A DNA stretch of 40,377 nt from Opitutaceae bacterium (GCA_016794725.1 JAEUGZ010000110.1:1-40377); one strand, 5' to 3'; counted from the stretch's first letter, positions 16,114-24,405 are shown. Notes: generated by a model from the letters alone, not told the origin. Made by a program: numbers and translations.

Positions 16114-18306
16114 GTGGCCAGTGCCCCCTCCAACCCCGCGTCCGTAGTGGCTGAAATTTCAATGCCCGCCTCGCGAGGCGCCTGGGCCCGAGGAGGCAGA
16201 GCGATTGCGGGGAGGATTCGCGACCTGGTCGGATCCGATGGTGCCGCCACCTACCTATGGCCACGGTGGTTGGTGCTGCGGGCGGTCGGGTTGGTGTATG
16301 TCATTATTTTCGCAGGTTTGCTCGATGAGGGGAACGCCCTGATTGGCCCGCGCGGGGTGGTTCCGATCGGGGAGTTTTTTACCCACCTCCGATCTTCCGA
16401 GTCGGCCTTTGCGGCCTTTGTCGGTGCGCCCAGCCTTTTTTGGCTGAACTCGGGTGAGGGCATGATCCGCCTGCTCACCTGGTTCGGATTGGCTTCGGCT
16501 GCGGCGGTGGTTCTAAACCTGTGGCCACGCCTGGCGCTGTTCAGCTGCTGGCTGATTTTTCTCTCCTTTGTTTCGGCCCTGAGTGTTTTTTCTCCGGCGC
16601 AGCTCGACGATCTCATGCTGGAGGTGGCCCTGCTCTGCATCCCGTTCGCACCTTCGGGATATCGTCCAGGGCTCGGGGCCCATTCGTCACCCCGGCCCCT
16701 CGTGATGTTCATGGTCCGGTGGCTGCTCTTCCGTGTCATGATCGAGGCGGGACTCGTGAAGTTGGTGGCGGGCGATCCCCACTGGCGGAATCTGACGGCG
16801 ATGGAGGTGATGTATGAGACCAGTCCCTTTCCGACAATTTTCGGCTACCTCGATTTTCATCTCCCGCGGGCCTACCACGTCTTTGAGATTGGGCTGACAT
16901 TTGCCGCGGAGCTGCTCGCTCCGGTGCTCGCGTTGCTGGCCGGCCGGCGGGGCCGCTGGTTTGCATTCGTGACCTGGAGTCTTTTGCAGCTGGGCATCCA
17001 GCTGACCAGCAACTTTGGCTGGTTGAATGTGTCGGCATTGGCGCTGGGACTGCTGTGGCTCGATGACCAGATGCTGGCGTCGCTGGCGGGACGACTCGGT
17101 CTAGCCCGCCTGCAGGGCGTGTTCGCGGCGGTGGTCCGACCGGCCGCCTACGCCGCGATTTCTCCCTGGAAATCCCGCGCCCTGAGTTTTGCCCTGTGGG
17201 CGCACTTCTATGTCGCCGGATTCTACCTGGCCAAGGCGGCGGGGGTTCCGATTTATAGCGCACCGGCGTGGTTCTCGTGGCCCGTGACGTGGGCCAAGGG
17301 GTTGAGCAGTGCGAATGAATATTCGCTCTACGCCAAATTCGACAAGGCGCGGTACCAGGTGGACTTTGAAGGCTCCAACGACGGTGGCCGCACCTGGAGA
17401 ACCTACGACTACCGCTACCTTCCGCAGCGGCTGGATCGTATCTGCCCCTTCATTGCACCCTGGTTTCCCCGATTCGAGGCCAGCCTCCAGATCGCGGCGT
17501 GGGGCGAACGCAAGGCGCGGGTGTTTTCGGTCGTGGCCTCGCACCTCCTCGCCGACAATCGCCTGGTGGCGGGATTGTTCCCGCGCAACCCGTTTCCGGA
17601 CCGCCCGCCAACGGTCATCCGCATGAAAAGTTCGCGCATGGCCTTCACGGACCGGGCGACACAGCAGTCGACCGGTCACTACTGGCGGAAGGAAGCGCTG
17701 GGTGACTACTTGCCGGGCCTGTATGTGGGCGAGGGCGGACAGATTCTGACCTTCAGCGTCGCTCCCGGAGACGCGGCGCTGCAGAAGGGCGATGCCGCCT
17801 CGGCCTTTGCGTACTTTTCACAGCAATACCAGCTGGGAAATCTCGAGGCGGGCTACCGGCTGGCGGATCTCTACACGCGTGGCCTTGGAGTCAGGCCGGA
17901 CCCGGCGCGCGTATTTGCGCTGTTCACCGACCTCGTGGCCAAGGGAGCGACCGGAGCCGAGCACAACCTCGGCGTCTGTCATGAGTACGGGGTGGGAGTT
18001 CCTGTGGACTACGCCAAGGCCGCTGAACTCTACCGACGCGCGGCGAATCGCGGCAATGTCCTGTCGCTCTTCAATCTCGCGGGTTTGCACGTCAGGGACC
18101 GGCTCCTGCCGCGTGACGACATTGAGGGGCTGGCCCTGCTGATCGAGGCGCTGGCGCGCGCGCAGGATGAGTCGCCTCAGTCCAAGTTCATCCGGGACCA
18201 GCAGCCGAGGCTGGTCGAAGTGATCCAGGCCCGCATGCGGGTGGACGACATTACGCAGGCGCGACTCCGGGCCACGGCCCGACTTGATCGGGAGCCGACT
18301 CCGTGA
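16114..18306 (+). CDS. Lipase-maturation-factor-like membrane protein fused to C-terminal Sel1 repeats
   Basis: The 730-residue protein has an N-terminal multi-helix domain (about 45-410) with landmarks of the LMF/HTTM group: an NALIGPRGVVPIGEF loop, LDDLMLEVALLCIPFAP, MFMVRWLLFRVMIEAGLVKL, a GDPHWRNLTAMEVMYETSPFP loop and QLGIQLTSNFGWLNV. LMF1 helps lipases fold in animals; bacterial homologues are little studied. Residues 425-560 are a soluble beta-rich part (GSNDGGRTWRTYDYRYLPQR), and about 575-700 hold Sel1-type repeats (YTRGLGVRPDPARVFALF, CHEYGVGVPVDYAKAAELY), usually protein-binding. The start is a GTG at 16114 without an obvious ribosome site; an ATG at 16162 is an alternative. Two paralogous lipoproteins flank it. 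It ends 12 bp from the convergent lipoprotein gene. Confidence 0.83.
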   Translation: MASAPSNPASVVAEISMPASRGAWARGGRAIAGRIRDLVGSDGAATYLWPRWLVLRAVGLVYVIIFAGLLDEGNALIGPRGVVPIGEFFTHLRSSESAFAAFVGAPSLFWLNSGEGMIRLLTWFGLASAAAVVLNLWPRLALFSCWLIFLSFVSALSVFSPAQLDDLMLEVALLCIPFAPSGYRPGLGAHSSPRPLVMFMVRWLLFRVMIEAGLVKLVAGDPHWRNLTAMEVMYETSPFPTIFGYLDFHLPRAYHVFEIGLTFAAELLAPVLALLAGRRGRWFAFVTWSLLQLGIQLTSNFGWLNVSALALGLLWLDDQMLASLAGRLGLARLQGVFAAVVRPAAYAAISPWKSRALSFALWAHFYVAGFYLAKAAGVPIYSAPAWFSWPVTWAKGLSSANEYSLYAKFDKARYQVDFEGSNDGGRTWRTYDYRYLPQRLDRICPFIAPWFPRFEASLQIAAWGERKARVFSVVASHLLADNRLVAGLFPRNPFPDRPPTVIRMKSSRMAFTDRATQQSTGHYWRKEALGDYLPGLYVGEGGQILTFSVAPGDAALQKGDAASAFAYFSQQYQLGNLEAGYRLADLYTRGLGVRPDPARVFALFTDLVAKGATGAEHNLGVCHEYGVGVPVDYAKAAELYRRAANRGNVLSLFNLAGLHVRDRLLPRDDIEGLALLIEALARAQDESPQSKFIRDQQPRLVEVIQARMRVDDITQARLRATARLDREPTP

Positions 18307-18318
18307 GCCGGCGGGCAC

Positions 18319-18810
18319 TCAGCGGGTGATGACCGCGGCGGCGACCAGACCTTCGACAAATTTGACTTCAAGCGTACCGACGTGGCCGCCCTCGTCGAGT
18401 GCCACGGTGGCTTGTGAAGGACCGGCTTTGGTGCTGAAGAGACTGGGACCACCTCGTGGCACCGCAGAACTCACCATCACCGGACTGACATGCCGGTTGG
18501 CCGGGGATGTCCCGATGGTCGCGGCTTCCGAATTCTGTATGACGTAATTGCGGTACGTCCAAAACACGACCGAGCCTTCTTCGGTCTTGGCGGTGGTGAT
18601 GCGGTTGGGTTCGCCAAGAGCCATTTCCACCATCTTGTCGTTGAAGCCGAAGTTGATCAGGCCCTGACGGATCAAGCTCTGGCTAAAGCCGTCGAGCGAT
18701 GCGAACAGTTCCGCATGGCGCTCGATGCGCGCGGAACGGGAATTCTGACAGCCTGCACTGAAGGCAAGCGCGATGGCGGCAAGCGCGACCGAGAAGGGGG
18801 TAAGATTCAT
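18319..18810 (-). CDS. Small lipoprotein with BamE/SmpA-like features (paralogue B)
   Basis: The 163-residue protein carries a lipoprotein signal (PFSVALAAIALAFSAGC, Cys21). It parallels the protein at 15502-16008: RIERHAELFASL matches RIQEKSAVFATL, INFGFNDKMVEMALGEP matches the VGYTADMAYMALGKP segment, and VVFWTYRNYV matches METWIYKKYY. After this comes a Ser/Pro-rich stretch and a final strand pair ending in EVKFVEGLVAAAVI, matching VYLLEGKVFSAEI. The two genes are on opposite strands around the LMF-like gene, so they probably arose by an inverted or independent duplication. It is predicted to be anchored in an outer or inner membrane by its lipid. Function unknown. Confidence 0.78.
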   Translation of the reverse strand: MNLTPFSVALAAIALAFSAGCQNSRSARIERHAELFASLDGFSQSLIRQGLINFGFNDKMVEMALGEPNRITTAKTEEGSVVFWTYRNYVIQNSEAATIGTSPANRHVSPVMVSSAVPRGGPSLFSTKAGPSQATVALDEGGHVGTLEVKFVEGLVAAAVITR

Positions 18811-18971
18811 AACGAACCCGGTGGGTGCTGGGGAGAATGCGCGGGTTTGCCTCCAAGGCGAGTTCCAACTCTGCCAAGTTGCTCAGTTGCCTCGATTTCC
18901 TAGGATCGTGAATCACGGCTCCCGTGGTGGGTACGGGCGGTGAACTTGTGTTCGACCTCATGGCGGCGCTC

Positions 18972-19085
18972 GTTGGAGGTGGGGTCGATCGACCCCGCGG
19001 GGACTGGCGTCGCACGGTGAACGCAGCGCGCACGAGGCGGGACCGCAGGGTCCCGTCGCGGCCTCGGCGGGGCCGCCTCCATCGG
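18972..19085. repeat. Stand-alone copy of the GC-rich multi-hairpin core found at 381-492
   Basis: Read on +, this segment aligns over its whole length with the reverse complement of 381-492. Shared blocks include GTTGGAGGTGGGGTCGA, GACCCCGCGGGGA, GGCGGGACCG and CCCGTCGCGGCCTC. Each block is half or all of a palindrome, so the segment can fold into several adjacent stems. The 373-bp gap it sits in (18811-19183) has no convincing gene; it also holds the terminator at 19113-19147. Unlike the first copy, no long flanking arms are evident. Confidence 0.8.
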
Positions 19086-19112
19086 AAACGAGGTGCTCTC
19101 CCAAAGACCGGT

Positions 19113-19147
19113 CAACAAAAAGGGCGGGAGCCTTTCGGCTCCCGCCC
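19113..19147 (-). terminator. Rho-independent terminator of the TonB-dependent receptor transcript
   Basis: GGGCGGGAGCC (19122-19132) and GGCTCCCGCCC (19137-19147) form a perfect 11-bp stem with a TTTC loop. On the minus strand the stem is followed by TTTTTGTTG, the expected U-rich tail. It lies 37 bp past the receptor stop codon at 19184. A smaller palindrome, ACTCACC-GGTGAGT, occurs at 19158-19173 between the stop and this stem. Confidence 0.9.
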
Positions 19148-19183
19148 GGGAGGGGACACTCACCTGGGTGAGTGAGACGTGGA

Positions 19184-22100
19184 TTAGAATCTCAGCGTAC
19201 TGGAGAAGAGCCAGTTGCGACCCGGAGACATCGCGAACGAGCCTTCCGAGTATTCCTTGTCGAACACGTTGTAGACGCCGAACGAGGATTGCATCTTGTA
19301 CCCGAACACTTCCCACGGATAGCCGACCGTCAAGTCGAAGACCGTGTAGTCTCCGGCCTGATAGCCGCCCGCGAGAGGATTCCAGTCAACCGAACGGCTG
19401 ACCACCGTTTCGGACGAGTAGCGCATGCCGCCACCGATCGAGGCGCCGCGCGCCATGCCGTCGGTGATGGTGTACTTGCCGAAGAAGTTGAACCGGTATT
19501 CCGGAACGTTCTCGATGCGGGCGTTGTAGTAGATGTCAGACGCCACCTTGGCCGCGGCCGTGGAGGCATTGTAAGCCGTGCTGCCGGGGGCATTGCGCGT
19601 CTTGTCGTACACCGTCTTCGCCGTCCACAGCCAGGAACCGTTGATGACCGCCTGGAAGTTGCGGATCGGGGTCCAGATGACCTCGGCTTCCGTGCCTTCG
19701 ATGCGGTTCTTCAGCTGCGTCGTGCGCCAGCGGAAGTTGCGGGTGTTGTACCCCTTCGTGCCCGGCGCGAAGAGCGTCGTGCTGCTGTTGAAGGGCTCTT
19801 CGAGGTTGGACTGTCTGGCTCCATCGTCGAGGCGCTGATTGGTGCGTTCGCCACGGAAGAAGGACAACGTACCGACAATCTTGTTGTCGTCCGTCGTGAT
19901 CTTCGCGCCGAATTCCCAGTTCATGCCGGTTTCATTCTTCACCTGCTCATAGGCGCCACGGGCGGTCATGACCTGGACCGCTTGCGCGACCGAGGTGATG
20001 GTCTGGCCGAGGTAGTCGAAGCCCGTCTTGCCCTGCGACTTGGCGTAATCGAGCGCGCTCTGGTAAACCGCGAGTTCGTCACCAGGGAAGAAACCACCGG
20101 CGTTGCCCGTGTTGAACTTGAACGTCTTCGAGATCGAAGCGTACACATTCACGTTCTTGGTGACGGCGAAGGAAGCGCCGCCCATCCAGGAGTCACCCTT
20201 CTGATCGAGGAAGTTCGTCTTCGCGTAGTTGTAGTCGTACGAGTAGACGTCCATCGGGTAGGCCGTCTGGTTTTCACCAGCATTTGGCGGAGGAATGAAC
20301 CAGGGGAAGTTGGCGATGAGGAACTGACCTTCCTCCTTGCGCCATTCACGACGGTAACCACCGATGACATTCAGGCGATCGTTCAGCAGCGAACCCTGGT
20401 AGTTCAGGTAGGCCGCCGACAGTTCGGGCTTGTAACCGTCGAGCAATACGCGGTCGATCGGGAAGAGGACGTTGATGTCGGGATTCGTCTCGAAGCCCGG
20501 ATCCCAGTCGGTGTACACGGCGCGCACCAGCTTGATGACGCCATTGCGGTCGCGGATAACCTGGTTGACCGGGATCTGACCGCCGGAGCCGGCGAGCAGA
20601 GCGGGAACCTGGGAGCCGCCCGACGTTCCGGCGACATAGCCGGGATTGGCGATTGGATTGGTCGCGCCGGGGACATGGCCGTAGTACGGCGTCAACAGTG
20701 GATCATTCGCATTGTACTGCTGGACCCAGCTGGCGCGATTGTACCCGGTGAGGATCTTGTTCTTCACGCCGAACAGGTCCTTCTTGAAGACCAAATCGAC
20801 GTAGTTCGTATTGGTCTCGCGGTAGTACCCGGCGGTGCTGCTGCCGGCGACGTTCCAGTGGATGCCATCACCCCAGGGCGTCGTGAGGCCCTCGACCGAA
20901 TTGTAACGGCTCGAGTCCTTCACAAAGACATAGCGGATGTCCAGCCAGTCGAACGGCGAGTAGTCCATCGAAGCCGTCACGGCCTTCACCTCGTTGTCGG
21001 TGTAGGCGCCGCGGCTGGTGTAGTTGAACGCCTCGTCCTTGACGACCTGACCCGCTGCGTTGGTGATGTAGGCACCCCGCTCAACACTCGTATACGCCGG
21101 CAGCGAGAAGTTGCCGGTGGCGGTACGTTTATTGTTGATGTAGGTGGCGTAGGCGAGGCTGGGGGTCTTGATGGAGTTTGCGACGTAGGCCGTGGTGGCG
21201 AGCGCTGCCGCTTTCCAGCCAGCGTAGTCGCTGTAAATCCAGTCGTAATCGTTCTGGCTGAACTTTTCCTTCAGGTACTCCAGCTCCAGGTTCACGCGCA
21301 GCTTGCCGTCGTCAAACGGGATGAAGCTGATGGACGGCGTGATGTTGAAGTTCTTGCGGAACTCGAACCGGCGTTCGCCCTGCGTGTCTTCCCAAGCGCC
21401 CACGACGCGGAAGGCGGCCTTCTTCGAGAGGACGTGATTGTCGTCGAAGGTGACCTTCTGGCCGCTGTTGTCGTTGATCTGGATGCGGAAGGAGGTGCCG
21501 ATGTCACTGAAGCTCGGTTGCTTCGTGACGTAGTTGATCACGCCACCGGGATAGCCCTGGCCGAAGAAGACGGCCGCGGGTCCCTTGACGATTTCAACGC
21601 GCTCGACGTTGTCCAGGTTGTAAGCCACATACCGGAACACGCCGTTGCGCATCAGGGTATTCACCGAGAAACCACGCATCGTGAACGTACCCTGCGGCGT
21701 GGCTTCGTTGGCGGGACGGCGCATCGCAAAACGCGTGTCGCCCGAGGTCGAAGCCGAGTAGCGGAACAGATCCATCAGCGAACGGGAGTTCGTGTCGTCG
21801 AGGAACTCGCGCGACATGACGGAGATGTTCAGCGGCACCTTTTGGATCTCCATGCCGATACGGGTGGCCGTGGCGGCATTGGTCTTCAGGTAGCCGTAAT
21901 CCTTGTCGCTGGTCACCTCGAACGGGGACAGGGCAACGACGCCGGACTCGGGGGTTTCGTTGGTGAGGCGCTCGCCAGAAACGGTCGGACCGGTGGGGGA
22001 GGCGGCGGCCGGCCTCGCTGCGGTGGCAGCGGGAGCAGCGGGTGCAGCTTTTCCTTCCATTTCGGCCAAGCGCTTACGCAGGGCAGCGTTTTCTTCCTGA

Positions 22101-22225
22101 AGCCGACGGACTGAGTCGGCGGCAGCCGTCTGCCCTTGGGCAGCAGTGGCTGTGAGCAGTGCCGCAAGACCGATGGCCAGGTGGTGCCTGACCCGGTCAA
22201 TTGGGGTACGCGGGGTTGGTTTCAT
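19184..22225 (-). CDS. TonB-dependent outer-membrane receptor
   Basis: The 1013-residue protein has a signal peptide (LAIGLAALLTATAAQGQ, about 16-32), a short coiled coil (DSVRRLQEENAALRKRLAEM, 37-56), an Ala/Pro-rich linker, and VVALSPFEV at 96-104, the TonB-box-like segment seen in many Opitutaceae receptors. The plug follows (RGFSVNTLMRNG, NVERVEIVKGPAAVFFGQG, GGVINYVTKQP), then a 22-strand-type barrel with many aromatic girdle residues that ends in Phe (SSTLRF), as required for outer-membrane insertion. Such receptors import siderophores, cobalamin or oligosaccharides. Its place directly after a LacI regulator and a sugar isomerase points to a glycan ligand (inferred). The transcript ends at the terminator at 19113-19147. 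Confidence 0.95.
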   Translation of the reverse strand: MKPTPRTPIDRVRHHLAIGLAALLTATAAQGQTAAADSVRRLQEENAALRKRLAEMEGKAAPAAPAATAARPAAASPTGPTVSGERLTNETPESGVVALSPFEVTSDKDYGYLKTNAATATRIGMEIQKVPLNISVMSREFLDDTNSRSLMDLFRYSASTSGDTRFAMRRPANEATPQGTFTMRGFSVNTLMRNGVFRYVAYNLDNVERVEIVKGPAAVFFGQGYPGGVINYVTKQPSFSDIGTSFRIQINDNSGQKVTFDDNHVLSKKAAFRVVGAWEDTQGERRFEFRKNFNITPSISFIPFDDGKLRVNLELEYLKEKFSQNDYDWIYSDYAGWKAAALATTAYVANSIKTPSLAYATYINNKRTATGNFSLPAYTSVERGAYITNAAGQVVKDEAFNYTSRGAYTDNEVKAVTASMDYSPFDWLDIRYVFVKDSSRYNSVEGLTTPWGDGIHWNVAGSSTAGYYRETNTNYVDLVFKKDLFGVKNKILTGYNRASWVQQYNANDPLLTPYYGHVPGATNPIANPGYVAGTSGGSQVPALLAGSGGQIPVNQVIRDRNGVIKLVRAVYTDWDPGFETNPDINVLFPIDRVLLDGYKPELSAAYLNYQGSLLNDRLNVIGGYRREWRKEEGQFLIANFPWFIPPPNAGENQTAYPMDVYSYDYNYAKTNFLDQKGDSWMGGASFAVTKNVNVYASISKTFKFNTGNAGGFFPGDELAVYQSALDYAKSQGKTGFDYLGQTITSVAQAVQVMTARGAYEQVKNETGMNWEFGAKITTDDNKIVGTLSFFRGERTNQRLDDGARQSNLEEPFNSSTTLFAPGTKGYNTRNFRWRTTQLKNRIEGTEAEVIWTPIRNFQAVINGSWLWTAKTVYDKTRNAPGSTAYNASTAAAKVASDIYYNARIENVPEYRFNFFGKYTITDGMARGASIGGGMRYSSETVVSRSVDWNPLAGGYQAGDYTVFDLTVGYPWEVFGYKMQSSFGVYNVFDKEYSEGSFAMSPGRNWLFSSTLRF

Positions 22226-22323
22226 GTTTTCGATGGTTTGTAGCTTCCGAAGATGAACACGGTTGACGGGTTCAGTGGAAAGGGAGGGCAGGGAAGGGGT
22301 GAAAGCGGCTGGATTTTGGGAAC

Positions 22324-23355
22324 CTAGGGTGACGTGCCCCGTGTAAGCATCCTAGGTGAAATGGTGATACCGATACGCCCGCCCACGGCCGGATTCTCGA
22401 TCCGCCAGAGCAGGTGGTCGACAACCTTGCGGACCAGCATGGGCAAATTGATGTCAATGGCCGCCGGCGAGTGGTCGAGGTTGTGGTAAATGATGGGATT
22501 GTAGTTCCCGAGAATCGCTTCGAAGTCGCGGCCCGGCTTGCGTCCCGCTTCGCGCAGGGCGCGGAAGAACGCTCCACAAAAATGGTCAACCGGGATGTAC
22601 AGGCCTGTCGCCTTGGGTGTACAGTCCAGAAGCCGCTTGACCAAGGCGTCGCTTTCGCCGTTGAGCGGTGAAATCTCCAGGTAGCTCACTCCGGGGTTGG
22701 CGGCCCCGAGGACGGAATGAACGGCCATGCCCAGCTCTCCGGCCCGCTCCACGAAGGCGCGGTTGCGGCGTACAATGGCGCTGTACTCAGGGTCGGTGGT
22801 GATGACCGCGACCGCCTTGTGTCCCCGCTCGTGAAGGTACTCGGCCGCCATCCGGCCGTTTTCCTCATTGTTGGGTTCCACGTAGTCACCCGGATAAGAC
22901 ACCGAGCGTCGAGTCATGAACCAGACGTGCGGCAGCTCGCGCAGTTTAGCGAGACAATCAGCCGAAGGCTCCATGCCTTGCACAATGACGCCATCCAGAC
23001 GCTCGCCCGCCAGATTGCGCGGCAGCTCATCCGGCGTGTTGGAAAAGAGGACCCTCAGATCCACCCGGTAGCGCGGATCCGTCGACTGCACCTGCAGCAG
23101 CTGGTCCTGAAACCAGTTCAGGCTCGGGTTGTTTGCGCGGGCCCCGACAAACCACACTCCAATGCGCCGCTGCTCCGGCAGACGGGCCTTCGGACCCCGA
23201 CGGCGGTTCAAGGGAGCAGGCACATAGTTGTGCTGCTGCATGACTGCGCGGATACGGGCCAGACTCTCGGCCGCAACCAGCTGGGGCTGGTTGATGGCAC
23301 GGGAAACCGTGGCGGGGGACACGCGGGCTTTGGTAGCGATCTCGGTGATCAGCAT
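22324..23355 (-). CDS. LacI/GalR family transcriptional regulator
   Basis: The 343-residue protein starts with a canonical LacI helix-turn-helix (ITEIATKARVSPATVSRAIN, residues 3-22) and a hinge-proximal helix with YVPAPLNRRR. A periplasmic-binding-like effector domain follows (RIGVWFVGA, DGVIVQGMEP, NEENGRMAAEYLHERGHKAV, PTALYIPVDHF-type effector contacts near TGLYIPVDHFCGAFF, and HSPAAIDINLPMLVRKVVDHLL). Such regulators respond to a sugar or sugar derivative. It lies between the isomerase gene (94-bp gap with a candidate operator) and the receptor gene (98-bp gap), all on minus. It probably controls itself, the receptor and the divergent plus-strand operon; the shared palindrome in both gaps supports this. 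Confidence 0.95.
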   Translation of the reverse strand: MLITEIATKARVSPATVSRAINQPQLVAAESLARIRAVMQQHNYVPAPLNRRRGPKARLPEQRRIGVWFVGARANNPSLNWFQDQLLQVQSTDPRYRVDLRVLFSNTPDELPRNLAGERLDGVIVQGMEPSADCLAKLRELPHVWFMTRRSVSYPGDYVEPNNEENGRMAAEYLHERGHKAVAVITTDPEYSAIVRRNRAFVERAGELGMAVHSVLGAANPGVSYLEISPLNGESDALVKRLLDCTPKATGLYIPVDHFCGAFFRALREAGRKPGRDFEAILGNYNPIIYHNLDHSPAAIDINLPMLVRKVVDHLLWRIENPAVGGRIGITISPRMLTRGTSP

Positions 23356-23381
23356 GGGGCTGGGGTAGCGCCTTCTGAGAA

Positions 23382-23392
23382 TTTCAGTGAAA
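23382..23392. promoter_or_regulatory. Candidate LacI-family operator upstream of the LacI gene
   Basis: TTTCAGTGAAA is an 11-bp palindrome (TTTCA-G-TGAAA) 27 bp upstream of the LacI start codon. Its reverse complement, TTTCACTGAAA, occurs at 24331-24341 in the divergent gap. Similarity extends past the core on the minus-strand reading (TTTCACTGAAATTCTCAGA versus TTTCACTGAAAATGCTGA). This is consistent with autoregulation. Confidence 0.55.
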
Positions 23393-23438
23393 GGAGATGA
23401 AAAATGTCAGGGTGCGGTCAAGTGATTTTCAGCACAAG

Positions 23439-23455
23439 CCCTGAAATAGTCAGGG
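23439..23455. other. Hairpin overlapping the isomerase stop codon
   Basis: CCCTGA (23439-23444) and TCAGGG (23450-23455) are perfect inverted arms with a 5-bp spacer; the isomerase stop TGA on minus is at 23450-23452. There is no T-tract, so it is not a clear terminator. It might limit read-through into the LacI gene or be a second regulator site. Confidence 0.3.
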
Positions 23456-24319
23456 TTTCGACCCTACGCGTCGGAGCGCGCGCCGCCAAGCCTTGGCGTA
23501 TTCCCGTCGCGCTCGAATTGCATCAGCCCACACGGGTGGGTTGGTGCTGACATGGTAGCCGACGCTCGTGCCAAGCTCCGGGCAAACCCAAAGTTCTTTG
23601 CCAGGCTGCGGCCCTTGCAGCCAGAGGGCAAACAGGTCCTCGACAAAGGCAAGGTAGTCGCAAAATTCTGGGGTCAGGCGTCCCTTTCCGTTGGTGACGG
23701 GTACCTGGCAATGCTGACTGCTGAAGGGCCGAAGGTGGAAGATCTGCGAGTGCTGAATCAGCTCCGGCCAGGCGAGCAGCCGGCGTGAGTAGTCTTTGGG
23801 CAGGATGTGTTTGGAGACGGCGAAGTGCGAGTGGTCCCAGGTGGTCGGAAGCAGGGAGCCGGTCGCCTTTTGATAGAGCCGGGCGATCTCGGTGTACTTT
23901 TCAGGGGTCTCCGTCGACGTATCCCGATGGGTTTCGACATGCACCCCCAGCCCGAGGCGGCGCGAGAGTGCGAGCAGGCGGAGCGCCAATGCCACCGCCC
24001 GCCCGGGCGCCGTGTCGTGGTCGAGCAACTGCACATTCATGAAGTGCACCCCCAAGTCGCGCTGCGCGATCATCTGGCGACGTGCCTGTGCGTAACCGGA
24101 TCCGTCGAATCCCCCCATCACCCGCAGTCCCAATTGGTCGGCCAGGGCTTTTTTTTCCGGAGTCATGAAGGCCGCCACGCCGTCAAATCCAGCCTTTTTC
24201 ATGGCTCGGAATTTTCGCTCCAAAGTCCACTCCTTTCGAGAGTTGGGATATCCTTCGAGCGACCAGGGGGTGGCGCATTGAATCAGGCGGGGCGCAGGGG
24301 TTTTGGGCGCGTGGGTCAT
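23450..24319 (-). CDS. Sugar phosphate isomerase/epimerase-like TIM-barrel protein
   Basis: I start at the ATG at 24319 (289 aa). Further upstream the frame is open, but it would cross the regulatory gap. The sequence looks like the AP-endonuclease-2/xylose-isomerase-like TIM barrel: KKAGFDGVAAFMTPEKKALADQLGL at the N-terminus (cited pieces KKAGFDGVAAF and ALADQLGL), LGVHVETHRDT with a likely metal-binding Glu, and TTWDHSHFAVS with Asp and His ligands. Proteins of this fold isomerise or epimerise sugars and cyclitols. No signal peptide is present, so it should act in the cytoplasm. It is the first gene of the isomerase-LacI-receptor transcript and diverges from the large plus operon, which makes a role in catabolism of the imported sugar likely. 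Confidence 0.75.
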   Translation of the reverse strand: MTHAPKTPAPRLIQCATPWSLEGYPNSRKEWTLERKFRAMKKAGFDGVAAFMTPEKKALADQLGLRVMGGFDGSGYAQARRQMIAQRDLGVHFMNVQLLDHDTAPGRAVALALRLLALSRRLGLGVHVETHRDTSTETPEKYTEIARLYQKATGSLLPTTWDHSHFAVSKHILPKDYSRRLLAWPELIQHSQIFHLRPFSSQHCQVPVTNGKGRLTPEFCDYLAFVEDLFALWLQGPQPGKELWVCPELGTSVGYHVSTNPPVWADAIRARREYAKAWRRALRRVGSKP

Positions 24320-24324
24320 AGGCG

Positions 24325-24341
24325 GTGAAATTTCACTGAAA
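24325..24341. promoter_or_regulatory. Candidate LacI-family operator in the divergent isomerase/toroid gap
   Basis: Two overlapping palindromes occur here: GTGAAATTTCAC at 24325-24336 (perfect, 12 bp) and TTTCACTGAAA at 24331-24341, the exact reverse complement of the site at 23382-23392. The site lies 6 bp upstream of the isomerase start on minus and about 65 bp upstream of the plus-strand operon, so one bound repressor could affect both. Confidence 0.55.
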
Positions 24342-24405
24342 ATGCTGATTGAAATGAGAAAAAAAGCCAGCTCATGCTGAACACTCCCCCGCATTTTTGA
24401 TTCCA

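Noticed and set aside
19172..22114. Open frame of 980 codons on + opposite the TonB-dependent receptor
   Set aside because: It is a mirror frame produced by GC-rich codon usage. The minus frame has a signal peptide, plug and barrel with terminal Phe, while the plus frame has no recognisable domain and a skewed composition.
22246..22275. Possible further TGGACACGGAT repeat arm near GATGAACACGGTTGAC
   Set aside because: Only about 10 bases agree and there is no facing arm; this is likely chance.
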